NCBI GenBank assembly: GCA_019973575.1
Contig: BPUI01000001.1
Span: 868,001-932,000 of the forward strand
Origin: Gemmatimonadetes bacterium T265
Lineage (GTDB): Bacteria; Gemmatimonadota; Gemmatimonadetes; Gemmatimonadales; Gemmatimonadaceae
Length of the DNA stretch: 64,000 bases
Reading direction: 5' to 3'
Part shown: positions 46,019-55,042 of the stretch, in pieces
How the letters are laid out: every line of letters starts with the position of its first letter
How positions within the stretch are numbered: position 1 is the stretch's first letter
Program-made: the position numbers and the translations under genes
The notes under the pieces: generated by a model
Databases searched by the model: none
What the model was told of the DNA's origin: nothing
The model's input: only the letters and a program-made list of their open reading frames with translations

Positions 46019-47689
46019 GTGTCTGGTCCTATACCCGATCGTTCGCCCGTCGTTCGTCGCCCGGCGCTTGCGGGGCAGGAAGCCGCGTCGTGGCGGGACG
46101 TGTTTGGCCCGCGCTGGGGCGGGCTGCTCGCCGCGGCCGTCCTGCTCGTCTGGGCGGCCGGGGCGGCGCTCCCGCTTTCCGACTACGACCTCGGCATGCA
46201 CCTGCGCGTCGGCGAATGGATCGTCACGCGCGCGGCGCTGCCCCGCACCGAACCGTTCGCCTGGACGCGGGCCGGCGCGCCGTACCTCGCGTACTCGTGG
46301 CTCGCGGAGGCGTCGTACTACCTCGTCTGGCGCGAGTGGGGCCCGTGGGCGCTCCAGGCGCTCAACGGCGTCGTGCTGGTGGCCGGCGCGCTCGCGGTGG
46401 GGCTGTTCGCGCGGCTCGCGCGGCACTCGGCGTGGACGACGGCGCTGCTCGTCGCCGCGCACGTGGTCGTGATGGCGCTCTGCGCGCCGACGCTGCGGCC
46501 GCAGGGCTTGCTCGCCGTCGCACTCCCGCTGTGTTGGGCGGCGACGGCGCGGCTGGCGCGCGATCTGGATGACGGGGCCCACGGGACGGGGTCGGGCGCG
46601 CGGTGGCCGTACCTGCTGCTCGTGGGCGCGACGGCGTTGGCGGCGAACACGCACCTGTTCGCGCCGGGGTGCGCCGCGGCGCTCGCCCTGGTCGTCCCCC
46701 GCGGGGGCGATCGCCGCGGGTGGCGCGTGCTGTTGCACGCGGCGACGGCGGTGGGGATCGGGCTGCTCTGCACTCCCTACGCGGCCGAATGGAGCGCGGT
46801 GTACCGGCTCTACCTCGCGCCGACGCCGCTGCTCCGGTTTCCGTCGCCGATCACGGAGCTAACGCCCGGGGTCGTGTACCTCACCCGCGGGTTCGGCGCG
46901 GCGTGGGTGATCGCGCCGGCGCTGGCCCTGCTGCCGTGGCTCGTGCGCCCGACTGGCGACGCTCGACCTGCCGAGCGCGACGTGCTCGTCCCGGCCCCGG
47001 TGCCGGGCGCGCTACTCTGGCTCGGCGGGCTGCTGTTCTTCGGGCTGGCAATTCGCGGCCTGTTCGTGTGGTGGCTCGTGTGTCTGCCGCTCACGGCCGC
47101 GGCATTAGGGCGCGTGCCGACGCCGACGGTGGGCGGGGTCGGACGGCTGCTGCGGGCGGCGCCGCTCGCGCTGTTCGCGGTGATGGCGGCCGGCAACGCG
47201 CGCGAGGGCGCGGAGGCTCGGGCGGAGGCGTGGAGCGCGAGTCCGCGCCGTCTGCCGAACCCGGTCGCGGGCGGCGCGCTCCGGCTCGCGGACTCGCTCG
47301 ACCGGGTGGCGCCGGGCGGGAGCGGCCGGATGGTGACGACGTTCAACTACGGCAACGCCCTGCTCTGGCGGCTGCCGCGCTACTCGATGTCGCTCGACGG
47401 GCGGGCCGTGTTCCCGGACTCGGCGACCGCGCTCGACGGGTGGGTGCGGGCGTCGCGGCGCGCGGACACGCTACGCGCGCCGCTCGCCGACGCGGACCTC
47501 GTGCTGCTGCCGGACGGGCACACGGGGCTGGCGCAGGTGGCGCGGGCGCCGGGGTGGGCGCGGGTGGCGCGGCTGCGGCCGGCGCGCGGGGTGGCCGGCG
47601 ACACGGCCGAGCTGTGGGCGCGCGCCGCGTGGCTGCGGCGGTACGGCGCGCGCGTGCCGGCGCGGGCTGTCGTCGCGTCGGCGCGCTGA
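46019..47689 (+). CDS. Polytopic GT-C-like membrane protein
   Basis: A 556-aa protein with about ten hydrophobic helices in residues 30-395 and a C-terminal soluble domain of about 150 residues. The first loop reads DYDLGMHLRVGEWI, then FAWTRAGAPYLAYSWLAE, the D/E-containing first-loop pattern of lipid-linked-sugar GT-C transferases. It converges on the glycan cluster. Exact family not recognised; a polyprenyl-phosphate sugar transferase is plausible. Start GTG 46019 is tentative. Confidence 0.6.
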   Translation: MSGPIPDRSPVVRRPALAGQEAASWRDVFGPRWGGLLAAAVLLVWAAGAALPLSDYDLGMHLRVGEWIVTRAALPRTEPFAWTRAGAPYLAYSWLAEASYYLVWREWGPWALQALNGVVLVAGALAVGLFARLARHSAWTTALLVAAHVVVMALCAPTLRPQGLLAVALPLCWAATARLARDLDDGAHGTGSGARWPYLLLVGATALAANTHLFAPGCAAALALVVPRGGDRRGWRVLLHAATAVGIGLLCTPYAAEWSAVYRLYLAPTPLLRFPSPITELTPGVVYLTRGFGAAWVIAPALALLPWLVRPTGDARPAERDVLVPAPVPGALLWLGGLLFFGLAIRGLFVWWLVCLPLTAAALGRVPTPTVGGVGRLLRAAPLALFAVMAAGNAREGAEARAEAWSASPRRLPNPVAGGALRLADSLDRVAPGGSGRMVTTFNYGNALLWRLPRYSMSLDGRAVFPDSATALDGWVRASRRADTLRAPLADADLVLLPDGHTGLAQVARAPGWARVARLRPARGVAGDTAELWARAAWLRRYGARVPARAVVASAR

Positions 47690-47727
47690 ACGGGCCGCGA
47701 GCCGGCGTCGGCCTAACGCGGATCCGC

Positions 47728-48288
47728 CTAACGCGCGCGCGTCGGCGTGCGCCGGAAGACGAACAGGTTGTTGAGGCCGAGCTGGAACGGCCGGTGCCGC
47801 ACGAGTTCCCAGTGCGGGGCGGCGAAGACGCGCGGGACGTCGCGGGGGTCGAAGCCGAAGTGCTCGTCCAGCGACATGCCGTCGACGAGGCGGAGGCGGC
47901 GCAGCACGGCGAGCACGCGGTCGACGGCGGGCGCGGGAACGGTGACGACGGCGACGCCGCCCGGGCGCACGAGTGCGGCGCAGGCGTCGGCGAGCGCGCG
48001 CTGGGCCGCGGCCGGGACGTGCTCCAGCACGGCGAGGAGCGTGACGGCGTCGAACGTGCGGCCGGGCGGGACGGCGTCGGGGACGCGGCCCGGCCGCAGC
48101 TCGGACCGGGCGACGGCGCGCGGGGCGTCGAGGGTCGGTTCGACGCCGAGCCCCGGGCCGAGGCGGCGCAGGCGGCGGAAGAGCGCGCCGTCGGCGCACC
48201 CGACGTCGAGGACCTCGGCGCCGTCGGCGAGCCAGGGGCCCGCGCGGGCGATGCGCCAGCGCTGGAGGACGCGGTCGAGGGGGCGCAC
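47728..48288 (-). CDS. Class I SAM-dependent methyltransferase
   Basis: A 186-aa enzyme with motif I EVLDVGCADGALFRRLRR, motif II-like FDAVTLLAVLEHV and LVRPGGVAVVTVP. It fits the small UbiE-like methyltransferases found in glycan and lipid clusters. GTG 48288 gives a compact start, 22 bases after the GT2 stop. Two GTTAGGC heptamers lie at its end, one containing the TAG stop. Confidence 0.8.
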   Translation of the reverse strand: MRPLDRVLQRWRIARAGPWLADGAEVLDVGCADGALFRRLRRLGPGLGVEPTLDAPRAVARSELRPGRVPDAVPPGRTFDAVTLLAVLEHVPAAAQRALADACAALVRPGGVAVVTVPAPAVDRVLAVLRRLRLVDGMSLDEHFGFDPRDVPRVFAAPHWELVRHRPFQLGLNNLFVFRRTPTRAR

Positions 48289-48310
48289 GGGGCGGTGGGC
48301 GGGCCGCGGC

Positions 48311-49537
48311 CTAACGGCGCGGGATCGCAAAGAGGGAGAGCAGGAAGCTCGAGAAGACGCCCTGGACCCCGAGCACGATGAGCGTGCCGGCGGGGACGGA
48401 GAGGCGCATCGCGGTGCCGATGGCGAGCGGGCCGAAGCCGGCCGCCTCCCAGGTGCGGACCGCGGCGAGGGCGAGCCCGAGGCCGGCGGCGAGGGCGGCG
48501 CCGCTCGCGAGGAGGCCGCGCTCGAGCGTGACGTGGCGGCCGACGTGCGGGAGGCGCGGGTCGTGGGGGAGGAGTCCGGCGTGCGCGGCGAACAGCTTGG
48601 CGAGCGCCGCAAAAAGCACGAGCTGCGCGCCGGTGACAAGGGCGACGCTGGCGAAGAGCAGCGTGTGCACGTCGAAGGTGACGGCGCCGACGCGGCGTGG
48701 GCCGGCGAGCAGCGCGGCCATGACGAGCGCGCCGAGCGTGGCGAGCAGCAGCCCCGGGACGAGGAACAGGTAGCGCGGGCTGTAGAGGAGCAGGAACCGG
48801 AGGTGCCGCCACCCGTCGCGCCACGAGCGCAGGTGCGGCGCGCGGCCGCGGCCGTCGGGGGCGAGGGTCGTCGGCACCTCCGCGATGCGGAGGCCGTGGA
48901 GGGTCGCCTTGACGACCATCTCGCTCGCGAACTCCATCCCCGTGGTGCGCAGGCCGAGGGCGCGCACGGCGTCGCGGGAGAAGCCGCGCATGCCGCAGTG
49001 GAAGTCGCGGCACGGGCTGCGGAAGAGGACGCGGCCGACGCCGGTGAGCACCGGGTTGCCGAGATAGCGGTGGAGCGCGGGCATCGCGCCGGGGACGATA
49101 CCGCCCCGGAAGCGGTTCCCCATGACGAGCTCCGCGCCGTCCTGGAGCGCCCGGATGAAGGGGGCGAGGCCGCCGAGGTCGTACGAGTCGTCGGCGTCGG
49201 CCATGATGACCCAGCGGCCGCGGGCGGCGTCGATGCCGGCGGCGAGGGCGGCGCCGTAGCCGCGCCGGGCGACGTGGACGACGCGGGCGCCGTGGGCGCG
49301 GGCGATCGCGGGGGAGCCGTCGGTGCTGCCGTTGTCGGCCACGAGCACCTCGCCGGGGACGCCGAGGTCGGCGAGGGCGCGCCGGGCCTTGCCGATGCAG
49401 GCCGGGAGGGTGGCGGCCTCGTCGAGGCACGGCATGAGGACCGTGACGTCGACCGGGCGCCGCGGGCGGCGCGGCGCACGCGGTGCGCTGGTGGTGCCGG
49501 GCGCGTCGGGGGCGGGCGCGCGGGGGGCGGCGAGCAT
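48311..49537 (-). CDS. Family 2 glycosyltransferase, DPM1-like with membrane tail
   Basis: A 408-aa enzyme. Residues about 28-260 are a GT-A domain: VTVLMPCLDEAATLPACI, VADNGSTDGS, and the metal-binding MADADDSYDL. It probably transfers a sugar to polyprenyl phosphate. The C-terminal 150 residues have four membrane helices (LVPGLLLATLGALVMAALL and others), a typical PGT extension. Its TAG stop lies within a GTTAGGC heptamer. Confidence 0.85.
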   Translation of the reverse strand: MLAAPRAPAPDAPGTTSAPRAPRRPRRPVDVTVLMPCLDEAATLPACIGKARRALADLGVPGEVLVADNGSTDGSPAIARAHGARVVHVARRGYGAALAAGIDAARGRWVIMADADDSYDLGGLAPFIRALQDGAELVMGNRFRGGIVPGAMPALHRYLGNPVLTGVGRVLFRSPCRDFHCGMRGFSRDAVRALGLRTTGMEFASEMVVKATLHGLRIAEVPTTLAPDGRGRAPHLRSWRDGWRHLRFLLLYSPRYLFLVPGLLLATLGALVMAALLAGPRRVGAVTFDVHTLLFASVALVTGAQLVLFAALAKLFAAHAGLLPHDPRLPHVGRHVTLERGLLASGAALAAGLGLALAAVRTWEAAGFGPLAIGTAMRLSVPAGTLIVLGVQGVFSSFLLSLFAIPRR

Positions 49538-49622
49538 GCCCAGAGACGAGCGACCGCCGGTCGTGTTTCGGCGCGCCCGGCCGGCGGATCGCTCGGCCGG
49601 GTCGGGCCGACCGGGGTCGGGC

Positions 49623-51317
49623 CTACCGGGCGCGCGTGGCCGGCCGCGGTCGGTCGGTGAGGGTGTCGATCTCGGTGAGGGTGTACGGCGTGAGGAAGTG
49701 CGAGAAGTACCGCGCGTTAGGCACGGGCGGCAGGTCGGCGCCGAAGTAGTAGCGGAAGACGACGCGGAGCACGTTGACGATGCTGACGGTGTCGGGCATG
49801 GCGGCCGCCCCGCCGTCGGGCAGGTAGTAGGCGCCGAACGGGCGGAATCGCTCGCGGACTTGCGCCGGGGTGAGCGCGTCGGGCGGGGTGTCGAACGGCT
49901 GGAGCGCCTGAGTGCCGTGGTCGCCCTGGAGGAGGATCAATGGCCGCGGTCCCGGGCGCGCGAGGAGTGTGCGCGCGGTCGCGAGCACCTGACGGTTGAC
50001 GCAGGCGACGAAACCGGCGAACGCCGCGCGGACGGCGGGCGATGGCCGCGGCGTGTGCATGTAGAGCGGGGCGCCGCGCGGGTACGGCCGGCATGCCGCG
50101 TCGGCGACGAACGGCGCGTGCGGCATCAGGACGTGCGCAAAGGCGAAGACGGGCGGGCTGTCGGCGGGCCGCGCGGCGAGCGCGGCGACACCCGCGAACG
50201 TGCGCGTCGCGTGGGCGACGTCCGTCGCCTGGAAGGTGGCCACGAAGGGAAGCGCCTGCGGCAGCAGGGTCGCGTCCCAGAAGGACTCGGCGAACGGCGA
50301 TCGGCGGAGCGTGCGGGCGAGGTCGAACCCGCGCGGCTCGGCGAGTTCGACGTCGGCCTCGGGGTCGTGGCGCGTGGGGGCGAACCACAAGGACGGGAAG
50401 AACGCGAAGCGGTAGCCGCGTTGTTTGAGGAACCGGGCCGCCCGGTTGTGCTGGATGAGGTACGCGCCGAGTGTGTAGTCGCGGTAACCGGCGGGCGCGT
50501 CGTCGTCCAACGGGCGCAGTTGCGCAAAGTTGAGCAGCGATCCGATCGACATCAGCGTGACCGCGTAGTTGCTCCACAGGTTGGACGGGGTCCGGAAGCC
50601 GAGGGCGCGGAGGCTGTCGAGGAAGGGGGCGTTGTCGATCGCGTAGCGGCCGCGGAGCTCGGCGGCGGCCGGGTACTCGTCGAGGAGGATGACGTAGAGG
50701 TCGCGCCGGGGGCCGGGCGGCGCGGGGCCGCTCGCCGTGACGGGGCGCGCGAGCTCCTGGACGAGGGCGCTCCGGCGGAGGATGCGGTCGGCGCGGGCGG
50801 GGGCGAGGGCGACCTGCGCGCCCGACCAGCCGCCGATGACGAGTGCGGCGGACGCCAGGATGCGCCCCGCGGGCGCGAGGAAGCGCATCGCGCGACGGAC
50901 CGCGTCGCGGCGCAGGGCCCACCACAGGGTCGGCGGCAGCACGGCGATCGCGACGACGCCGGCGGCTTGGGCCGCGTGCAGCCGTCGCGGGGCGGCGTGC
51001 ACCCAGTTCCCGAGGGGGACCGGCAGGTAGAGCAGCACGACGGCCGCCGCCGCGAGCGCCGCGGCCCAGTCGGCGGCAGCCGTCGTCGGTTGGCGGGATG
51101 CCGCGAGGCGCAGGACGGCGTACGCGAGGCCCTGGACGAGCGCGACTAACGTGACGACGACGGCGCTCAGGACGACCGCGTCGGGGAGCATGGGGCCCGG
51201 GTTCTGGGCCTGCCGGTAGAGGATGGGGACGACGGCGAGGAGCGCGGGGTACGCGAGGTGGAGCCCGCGTGTGACGCGAGGTCGTACGCGGGCTCTGCGG
51301 TGCGGGCGCGCGGTCAT
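49623..51317 (-). CDS. Membrane sulfatase/alkaline-phosphatase-superfamily protein 1
   Basis: A 564-aa protein: about five N-terminal helices, then an extracytoplasmic alkaline-phosphatase-fold domain. Metal/active-site features are VILLDEYPA, SNYAVTLMSIGSLLN (Thr is the likely nucleophile), HVLMPHAPF and LQGDHGT. This pattern is shared with LtaS/OpgB-like phosphoglycerol or phosphoethanolamine transferases and uncharacterised sulfatase-like membrane proteins. The adjacent upstream gene is a paralogue. Confidence 0.75.
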   Translation of the reverse strand: MTARPHRRARVRPRVTRGLHLAYPALLAVVPILYRQAQNPGPMLPDAVVLSAVVVTLVALVQGLAYAVLRLAASRQPTTAAADWAAALAAAAVVLLYLPVPLGNWVHAAPRRLHAAQAAGVVAIAVLPPTLWWALRRDAVRRAMRFLAPAGRILASAALVIGGWSGAQVALAPARADRILRRSALVQELARPVTASGPAPPGPRRDLYVILLDEYPAAAELRGRYAIDNAPFLDSLRALGFRTPSNLWSNYAVTLMSIGSLLNFAQLRPLDDDAPAGYRDYTLGAYLIQHNRAARFLKQRGYRFAFFPSLWFAPTRHDPEADVELAEPRGFDLARTLRRSPFAESFWDATLLPQALPFVATFQATDVAHATRTFAGVAALAARPADSPPVFAFAHVLMPHAPFVADAACRPYPRGAPLYMHTPRPSPAVRAAFAGFVACVNRQVLATARTLLARPGPRPLILLQGDHGTQALQPFDTPPDALTPAQVRERFRPFGAYYLPDGGAAAMPDTVSIVNVLRVVFRYYFGADLPPVPNARYFSHFLTPYTLTEIDTLTDRPRPATRAR

Positions 51318-51399
51318 GCGCTGCCGACGGGGCTCCGTGGTAGCGCGTCTCGTTCTGCGCCGGCCGTGACTCCGGCGTTTGGGCTGAGGTGCGGGGCTA

Positions 51400-53118
51400 T
51401 CACCTGCGGCGGAGTTGCGGCCGGAGGGTCGACGGGTCGATCGGGGTCATGCGGAACGACTTGGTAACGTCCACGAGGTACATCGCGTCCGACACGGGCG
51501 GAAGGTCGGCACCATGGTACGTGCGGAACACCGTACGGAGGACGTTGACGAGGCTGACCGTATCAGGCATTGTCGCCGCGCCACCGCTGGGCAGGGCGGG
51601 TAGGTAATACGCGCCGAACGGATGAAAGCGTTCGCGGATTTGGGCAGGGGTCGTGGAATCCACCGCCGCGTAGATCAACCCGCGGCGGGTCGTCCCGTGA
51701 TCGCCTTGTAGCACGACGATCGGACGCGGCCCCGGGCGCGCGAGAATGGCGCGCACGGTTGCGAGCACTCGCCGGTTGGCACACGACACGTACGCGGCGA
51801 ACGCCGTCCGAACGGCGGCCGAATCGGTCGCGATGTCACTGACTAACTGCGCTGTCCGCGGCCAGGGGCGGCACGCACTGTCGGCCATGAACGAAGGGTG
51901 CGGAATCAGGAGGTGCGCGAAGGCGTACACTGGCGGCCCGCCTGCCGGGCGCGTCGCGAGAGCGGCCACGCCGGCGAACGTCTGGTCGATGTCTGCCATC
52001 GTTACCTCCTGCGCCGTCGGGAGATACCGGCGGGTGGCACGGCGAATCAGCGTGCCGTCGGCGAAGCTCTGTACGAGCAGCGATCGCCAGATAGCACGCG
52101 CGATGGCGACGGTCGGACCGCCGCCCGAGAGCCGCGGCGCTTCGACATCTGCCTGGCGGTTGTGCTGGGTCGGGGGGAACCACACGGACGGGAAAAACAC
52201 AGTCCGGTAGCCCCGCGCTTTCAGGAACGCCGCGGCCCGGTTGTGCTCCATGAGGTACTCAGCGAGTCCAAAGTCCTTGTACCCGCCGGGCAGCTCACGA
52301 GTCAGGGGCTCGACCTGGGCGAAGTTGAGGAGCGACGGGACGGCAAAGACGGTCAACGGGTAGTTACTCCGCACCTCGGCCGGTACGCGGAAGCCGAGGG
52401 CGCGGAGGCTGTCGAGGAACGGCATGTTGTCGATGCCGAAAACCTCGCGCATCACATCGGCCGACGGGTACGAGTCGAGAAGCAGGACGTACACGTCGCG
52501 GGCCGGCCCGGAGATCGGGCGATGCACGGGGACCGGCTGCGCGAGCTCGCGAAGGTGAGAACTCCGGCGCACAATCCAGGCAAGCTGGATCGGTGCGATC
52601 ATCATCCGGACAGCCGACCACCCCGCGAGTAACAGCGCGACCGTGACGAGGAAGCGCGAGACCCCGGGGAGTGCGCGCGTAACCCGGGCTCCCCCTCCGC
52701 GCCACGTGAGCCACCAACCCGCCGCCGCGAACAGGGCAAGCAGGAGCACGCTGCCGGCCGCCGTGGCGCCGGGGTGTTCGGTAAAGCTGGCGTGCGCCGC
52801 GTCAGACGCCGACGGCCAGCAGTAGAACAGGGCGACAACACCCGCTGCGAGCACCGCCGCCCACGGCGCGGCTGCCGCGGGGGCCCGCCCCGACGCACGC
52901 AGCCCGGCGCGCAGCGCGCCGTAGCACGCGAGCTGACAGACACTTACCGCGGCGCCGAGGACGAGACCGAACGCAACGGCGTCGCGCGCGGTCGGCCAGT
53001 GGTTTTGGACCTGCCGGTTGAGAATCGGGACGACGGCGAGCAGCGCGGGGTACGCCAACCAGAGCCGGCGCGGCTCGCGGGGCGTGGTGACTGCCTCGGG
53101 TCGTGAACGCTCGTCCAT
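51400..53118 (-). CDS. Membrane sulfatase/alkaline-phosphatase-superfamily protein 2
   Basis: A 572-aa paralogue of the next gene downstream, sharing LAYPALLAVVPIL near the N-terminus, the DNxPFLDSLRALGFR block and LQGDHGT. Active-site variants: VLLLDSYPSAD (Ser in place of Glu after Asp) and SNYPLTVFAVPSLLN, keeping the candidate Thr nucleophile. HLLIPHPSF and GDHG are intact, so it should be active but perhaps with a different substrate. ATG 53118 avoids a shadow of the methyltransferase gene. Confidence 0.75.
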   Translation of the reverse strand: MDERSRPEAVTTPREPRRLWLAYPALLAVVPILNRQVQNHWPTARDAVAFGLVLGAAVSVCQLACYGALRAGLRASGRAPAAAAPWAAVLAAGVVALFYCWPSASDAAHASFTEHPGATAAGSVLLLALFAAAGWWLTWRGGGARVTRALPGVSRFLVTVALLLAGWSAVRMMIAPIQLAWIVRRSSHLRELAQPVPVHRPISGPARDVYVLLLDSYPSADVMREVFGIDNMPFLDSLRALGFRVPAEVRSNYPLTVFAVPSLLNFAQVEPLTRELPGGYKDFGLAEYLMEHNRAAAFLKARGYRTVFFPSVWFPPTQHNRQADVEAPRLSGGGPTVAIARAIWRSLLVQSFADGTLIRRATRRYLPTAQEVTMADIDQTFAGVAALATRPAGGPPVYAFAHLLIPHPSFMADSACRPWPRTAQLVSDIATDSAAVRTAFAAYVSCANRRVLATVRAILARPGPRPIVVLQGDHGTTRRGLIYAAVDSTTPAQIRERFHPFGAYYLPALPSGGAATMPDTVSLVNVLRTVFRTYHGADLPPVSDAMYLVDVTKSFRMTPIDPSTLRPQLRRR

Positions 53119-53251
53119 GCGGCTTGCGGGGTGCGGGCGGGCGTGACCGTTAGGCGGTCGCGGGGGTGACGGGCTCGCGTCCGGCACGGCGGGGCCGCGC
53201 GTATACGACGCGATCGCCGGGTGCGCTCCGGCCGGGAAGGGCGGCGTGCGG

Positions 53252-54661
53252 TCAGCCCGTCGTCGTGTGGTCCGGCGTGCGCGTCCTGAACAGGTACAGC
53301 CACCGTTCCGCGTCGCCGACGCGCGCGCAGGCCTCGGTCGCGAAGTGCGCCCCGAACGCCTGCTCGAAGCCGTCGCGCGTGTACGACGGGAAGACGTCGG
53401 CCCGGTTGCGGAGGAGGCGCTGGACCTGCGAGTCCTCTTTCGCGACGAATTCGATGACCAGCGTGCGTCCGAGCTCGGCGAAATAGCGCGCCACGTGGTC
53501 GAGCGGGACGTTGTTCCCGATCGCGAGGTGGTGCACGAGGGCGAGCGCGAGGACGGCGTCGGCGGGCCCGCGCTCGGCAAGCGACATGCGCTCACGGTTG
53601 GCCCAGCCGATGGACGGCGACGGGTTGGTGAGGTCGAGCGTGAGCGGCAGGATGCCCGTCTCGCCGCGCGCGCGGACGGTGCGGTAGTTCCGCTCGACCG
53701 CGGCGGGGTCGATGTCGAACGAGCAGACGAGCGGCGCGACGTCGCGGGCGACGCGGCTGTACTCGCCCGTGTTGGCGCCGACGTCCCAGACGGTGGCGGG
53801 GTTCACGCGGCGCAGGTACTCGCCGACGAGCGCCCGCTTGGCGGACTCCGCGGCGTCGCTGTAGTTGGTCGCGCCCACGTAGTCGGCCCACTGCGTGCCG
53901 GCCGGGCGCCAGTCGAGGCGCTGGATGGCGCTGCGGAGCGTGCCGATGAGCGCGAGGAGCGCGGGCTTCTCGATGCGCCGCGTGCCGACGACGGCGGAGA
54001 CCTTGGACTCGTGGTGCTTGCGCTGCGAGCGCGCGTGCAGGTGCACGTGGAGCAGCGTGCGGACGTCGAGCCAGCTCCGGCGCGGGAGGAGGGCGCTGCC
54101 GAGGTCGAGCGGGATGCCGTCGATGTACTCGCGCAGGAGCTGTCCGCAGCGCACGTCGCGCTCGGCCATGAGCGTGAGCGGCACGAGGAAATGCTCGCAG
54201 AACTGCTTGTACGCCAGCCACGGCTCGCCGTCGCGGTAGCGCCCGAAGGAGAGCGTGTCGATGAACACGGGGCGTCCGTCGACGAACTGCACGTTGTACG
54301 CGCTCGCGTCGCGCAGCGTGAAGCCGTGCTCGAGGGCGCGGACCTGGACGTCGAGGGTGAGGAGCGCCGCGTCGCGGAGCTCGCCGAAGCACCACTCGTA
54401 CGGGTACGAAATGAACGGGACGCGCTCGGGGGCGAGGACCGCGTGCGCGTCGGGCGTGAGGGCTAGTGCGAGATCGGCGGGCCGGTGCGGGATCAGCAGC
54501 CGGTCGCGCCCGAGCGCCTCGTACAGCCCGGCGGCGGTGCACGCCTCGTACTCGTCCGCAAAGACGGCGTTGACCTGCCGGTAGAGCACCCCGTCGCGGG
54601 TAAAGACGAACCCGCTCGGGTCGCGGAACGAAGCGTCGAGACGCGCAGCCGCTGGACTCAC
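53252..54661 (-). CDS. NoeA-like methyltransferase with kinase-like N-terminal motif
   Basis: A 469-aa protein, the length of NoeA-like methyltransferases. The C-terminal half has SAM motif I VWDVGANTGEYSRVA, then CSFDIDPAAVERNYR and ADAVLALALVHHLAIGNNVP. The N-terminal half contains LRDASAYNVQFVDGRPVFID, which echoes the catalytic-loop plus DFG-like order of APH/RIO-type kinases (xxD...N...D). The conserved N-domain is part of the family; its activity is unknown. Start GTG 54661. Likely modifies a surface glycan. Confidence 0.75.
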   Translation of the reverse strand: MSPAAARLDASFRDPSGFVFTRDGVLYRQVNAVFADEYEACTAAGLYEALGRDRLLIPHRPADLALALTPDAHAVLAPERVPFISYPYEWCFGELRDAALLTLDVQVRALEHGFTLRDASAYNVQFVDGRPVFIDTLSFGRYRDGEPWLAYKQFCEHFLVPLTLMAERDVRCGQLLREYIDGIPLDLGSALLPRRSWLDVRTLLHVHLHARSQRKHHESKVSAVVGTRRIEKPALLALIGTLRSAIQRLDWRPAGTQWADYVGATNYSDAAESAKRALVGEYLRRVNPATVWDVGANTGEYSRVARDVAPLVCSFDIDPAAVERNYRTVRARGETGILPLTLDLTNPSPSIGWANRERMSLAERGPADAVLALALVHHLAIGNNVPLDHVARYFAELGRTLVIEFVAKEDSQVQRLLRNRADVFPSYTRDGFEQAFGAHFATEACARVGDAERWLYLFRTRTPDHTTTG

Positions 54662-54674
54662 CTCGTTTGTCCCG

Positions 54675-54815
54675 TCAGCGCGCGCGACGGGTGAAGACGG
54701 AAGAGACGAAATCCTTCACCGCGCCCCGGAAGCGGCCGAGGAAGGCAACGCCCGACAGGGCGACGGCGGCGGCGGCCTGCAGGACGAGGCTGCCGGCGGA
54801 GGGATCGATGTACAT
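54675..54815 (-). CDS. Conserved small membrane protein (YIDPSAGSL type)
   Basis: A 46-aa protein starting MYIDPSAGSLVLQ, then one membrane helix (AAAAVALSGVAFLG) and a basic amphipathic tail ending FTRRAR. Very similar short proteins occur beside exopolysaccharide and surface-glycan genes in many bacteria; function unknown. It precedes the NoeA-like gene by 13 bases and probably starts the transcript of this cluster. Confidence 0.75.
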   Translation of the reverse strand: MYIDPSAGSLVLQAAAAVALSGVAFLGRFRGAVKDFVSSVFTRRAR

Positions 54816-54851
54816 CGGAGCGCAGGGCTGACGAAGTCGATACACGCCAAG

Positions 54852-54865
54852 TCGCGACGTCGCGA
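54852..54865. promoter_or_regulatory. 14-bp perfect palindrome upstream of the glycan cluster
   Basis: TCGCGACGTCGCGA lies 37 bases before the ATG of the 46-aa gene, a plausible operator position. Confidence 0.45.
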
Positions 54866-54941
54866 TCTGGCAACGGACTCGTAACAGTGTTGCACTCTCG
54901 CGGCCTCCGCACAAGACATACACAAAATTTCAGCTGCTCTG

Positions 54942-55007
54942 CTACCGGATTTTCCCACCGCTGATGCGGTTCAGATCACGTACGGCGAGTTCGGGAATCG
55001 CGGTCAT
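54942..55007 (-). CDS. Micro-ORF with double-glycine leader motif
   Basis: A 21-codon ORF in a gap otherwise empty. The stretch ELAVRDLNRISGG fits the double-glycine leader consensus exactly: Leu at -12, Asp at -8, Leu at -7, Ile at -4 and Gly-Gly at -2/-1. Only three residues (KIR) follow before TAG. Codons ATT, GTA, CGT, GAT and AAA are unlike the GC-rich neighbours. A +1 shift at the AAAA after Gly-Gly enters an overlapping frame (54716-54958) containing four Cys in its first half. It could be a very short signal peptide, a broken bacteriocin precursor or coincidence. No C39 ABC exporter is in the window. Confidence 0.45.
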   Translation of the reverse strand: MTAIPELAVRDLNRISGGKIR

Positions 55008-55042
55008 CGATCCGGCGTGCGGCCGATCAGGCCCTGGATCGT

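Noticed and set aside
47343-49430. Minus-strand open frame rich in Arg/Pro across the glycan cluster
   Set aside because: Alternative frame of the GT2 and methyltransferase genes; no domain.
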